The position numbers were made by a program, and so were the translations under genes. The notes beneath the pieces are model-generated. The model did no database searches, had not been told where the DNA came from, and saw nothing but the letters and a program-made list of their open reading frames with translations. A stretch of 64,000 bases of DNA from Devosia sp. Root413D1 (lineage in GTDB: Bacteria > Pseudomonadota > Alphaproteobacteria > Rhizobiales > Devosiaceae), in contig NZ_LMEA01000013.1 in assembly GCF_001425235.1 (NCBI RefSeq), positions 295,113-359,112 of the forward strand. The letters run 5' to 3'. The stretch's first letter is position 1; every line of letters begins with the position of its first letter. Below, piece after piece: positions 63,450 through 64,000 of this stretch.

Positions 63450-63976
63450 TGGTCTGCGCTCGCTCTGCTTCTGGAGTGGACGACGTCGTGGACGACTTGC
63501 GGCAATGACTGAGCGCGTCCGGAATTGCTTCCGGTGAACGGCCTCGTTTTGCTGGGGATCAATTGGGCGCGGCTCCACAACTGGCCGCGGCTGTCCTGGC
63601 CCCGGCGCGGTTAGTCTTGCTGCATTCCCGATATCGACAATTACGCAGTTTGCCTTAAGGGATGGTGAATTGCTTCCGGTTGCGTATTTAGGATACGTGG
63701 CCGTGATCTGGGGTGTGCCTGAGTCCCGTTCCCGCCACCCCCACGGTGCCACCCCGGCGCAGGCCCGGGCCCATCCCGAGGTGTCGAGTGGACCCGCGAA
63801 CCCCACCCCACAACCGGCTGTCATCCTGCGAAAGCAGGGACCCCACGGCGGGGGCTGTCCGGCATCCACCTGCGCGGGCTGTGAGGTGGGTCCCTGCTTT
63901 CGTGTGTTGTTCCGGCGGATTGGCGGGATGGACTCGGTGTAGAACGAGGCGTTGCCTTTGTCAGGGAGCGCTTGGG
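63450..63976. other. Intergenic region upstream of the chemoreceptor row
   Basis: About 530 bases with no supported gene. The left part should hold the promoter of the receptor at 61431-63449. From 63717 on it is composed of G+C-rich repeat-like sequence (CCACGGTGCCACCCCGGCGC, AGGCCCGGGCCCATCCCGAG) ending in the inverted repeat listed separately. Confidence 0.5.
63829..63902. repeat. Inverted repeat CGAAAGCAGGGACCC / GGGTCCCTGCTTTCG
   Basis: A perfect 15-base inverted repeat (63829-63843 and 63888-63902) around a 44-base G+C-rich centre. This CGAAAGCAGGGACCC motif looks like a type of dispersed intergenic palindrome found in several alphaproteobacterial genomes. It lies just before a possible gene start at the window end. 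Confidence 0.7.
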
Positions 63977-64000
63977 ATGGATCTGAAGTTGCACGCCAAT
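63977..64000 (+). CDS. Possible start of a gene cut by the window end
   Basis: Eight codons, MDLKLHAN, follow a GGGAGCG-like ribosome site. The peptide resembles the first residues of IS481-type transposases (xxxKLHANATTTP...), which often sit next to repeats, but eight residues are too few to be sure. It could equally be an unrelated gene or no gene. Confidence 0.3.

Noticed and set aside
61674..63512. A 612-codon plus-strand frame opposite a chemoreceptor
   Set aside because: Antisense shadow, with similar shadows opposite the other three receptors for the same reason.

Overview
The window is high-G+C, gene-dense DNA from an alphaproteobacterium, most likely a Hyphomicrobiales (rhizobial-type) genome of the Devosia kind. 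The order assignment rests on the conserved run obgE-proB-proA-nadD-rsfS-rlmH-(GST)-envC-like-ctpA-yibQ-like-rppH, on rplU-rpmA upstream of it, on chemoreceptors ending in DWxEF, and on a TPP-riboswitch-controlled YkoF/ThiXYZ locus. The genus is inference.

Layout. (a) 1-15.5 kb is a catabolic block: an M24 peptidase-like protein cut by the window edge, a TIM-barrel sugar isomerase, a lower-G+C orphan gene on the minus strand, an IclR regulator, an amidohydrolase, a class III aminotransferase/aminomutase, a sugar-type ABC importer (binding protein and two permeases, no ATPase), a Gfo/Idh oxidoreductase, an N-acyl-D-amino-acid deacylase-like enzyme, a D-threonine-aldolase-like PLP enzyme, a beta-propeller lactonase-like protein, a second IclR regulator and an NTF2-like protein. 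Many genes overlap by ATGA or TGATG, so they are probably co-transcribed. (b) 15.5-19.6 kb holds two divergent acetamidase/formamidase paralogues. One is a Tat-exported enzyme. The other is a single 762-residue protein joining a complete AraC-type regulator to the same enzyme domain; this is the most unusual object in the window. (c) 19.7-23.1 kb is a thiamine-precursor uptake operon behind a TPP riboswitch. (d) 23.1-27.2 kb is a patch of small secreted proteins of unknown function plus a remnant of a TctA transporter gene, followed by a LytS/LytTR two-component pair (27.4-29.3 kb). (e) 29.3-37.5 kb is a peptide-type ABC importer with a GntR/FCD regulator and two DHDPS-family aldolases, one divergent and one lying between the permease and ATPase genes.

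(f) 37.6-54.4 kb is core housekeeping: tRNA-Ser(CGA), a gamma-glutamylcyclotransferase-like protein, an MBL-fold hydrolase, rplU (long Lys/Ala/Pro tail) and rpmA with a strong terminator, a peptidase S51 homologue, two GNAT acetyltransferases, obgE, proBA, nadD, rsfS, rlmH, a GST, an EnvC-like factor, ctpA, a divergent polysaccharide deacetylase, rppH and an Asp/Glu racemase. (g) 54.6-63.5 kb carries four tandem minus-strand chemoreceptors with nearly identical signalling domains and different sensor regions. The last bases may start a transposase gene.

Several intergenic gaps hold G+C-rich palindromic elements (7.1, 14.0, 43.3, 45.9, 51.5, 53.6 and 54.5 kb). The 45.9-kb copy is a 143-bp unit with perfect 23-bp terminal inverted repeats. 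No CRISPR array, rRNA gene or complete insertion sequence was seen.
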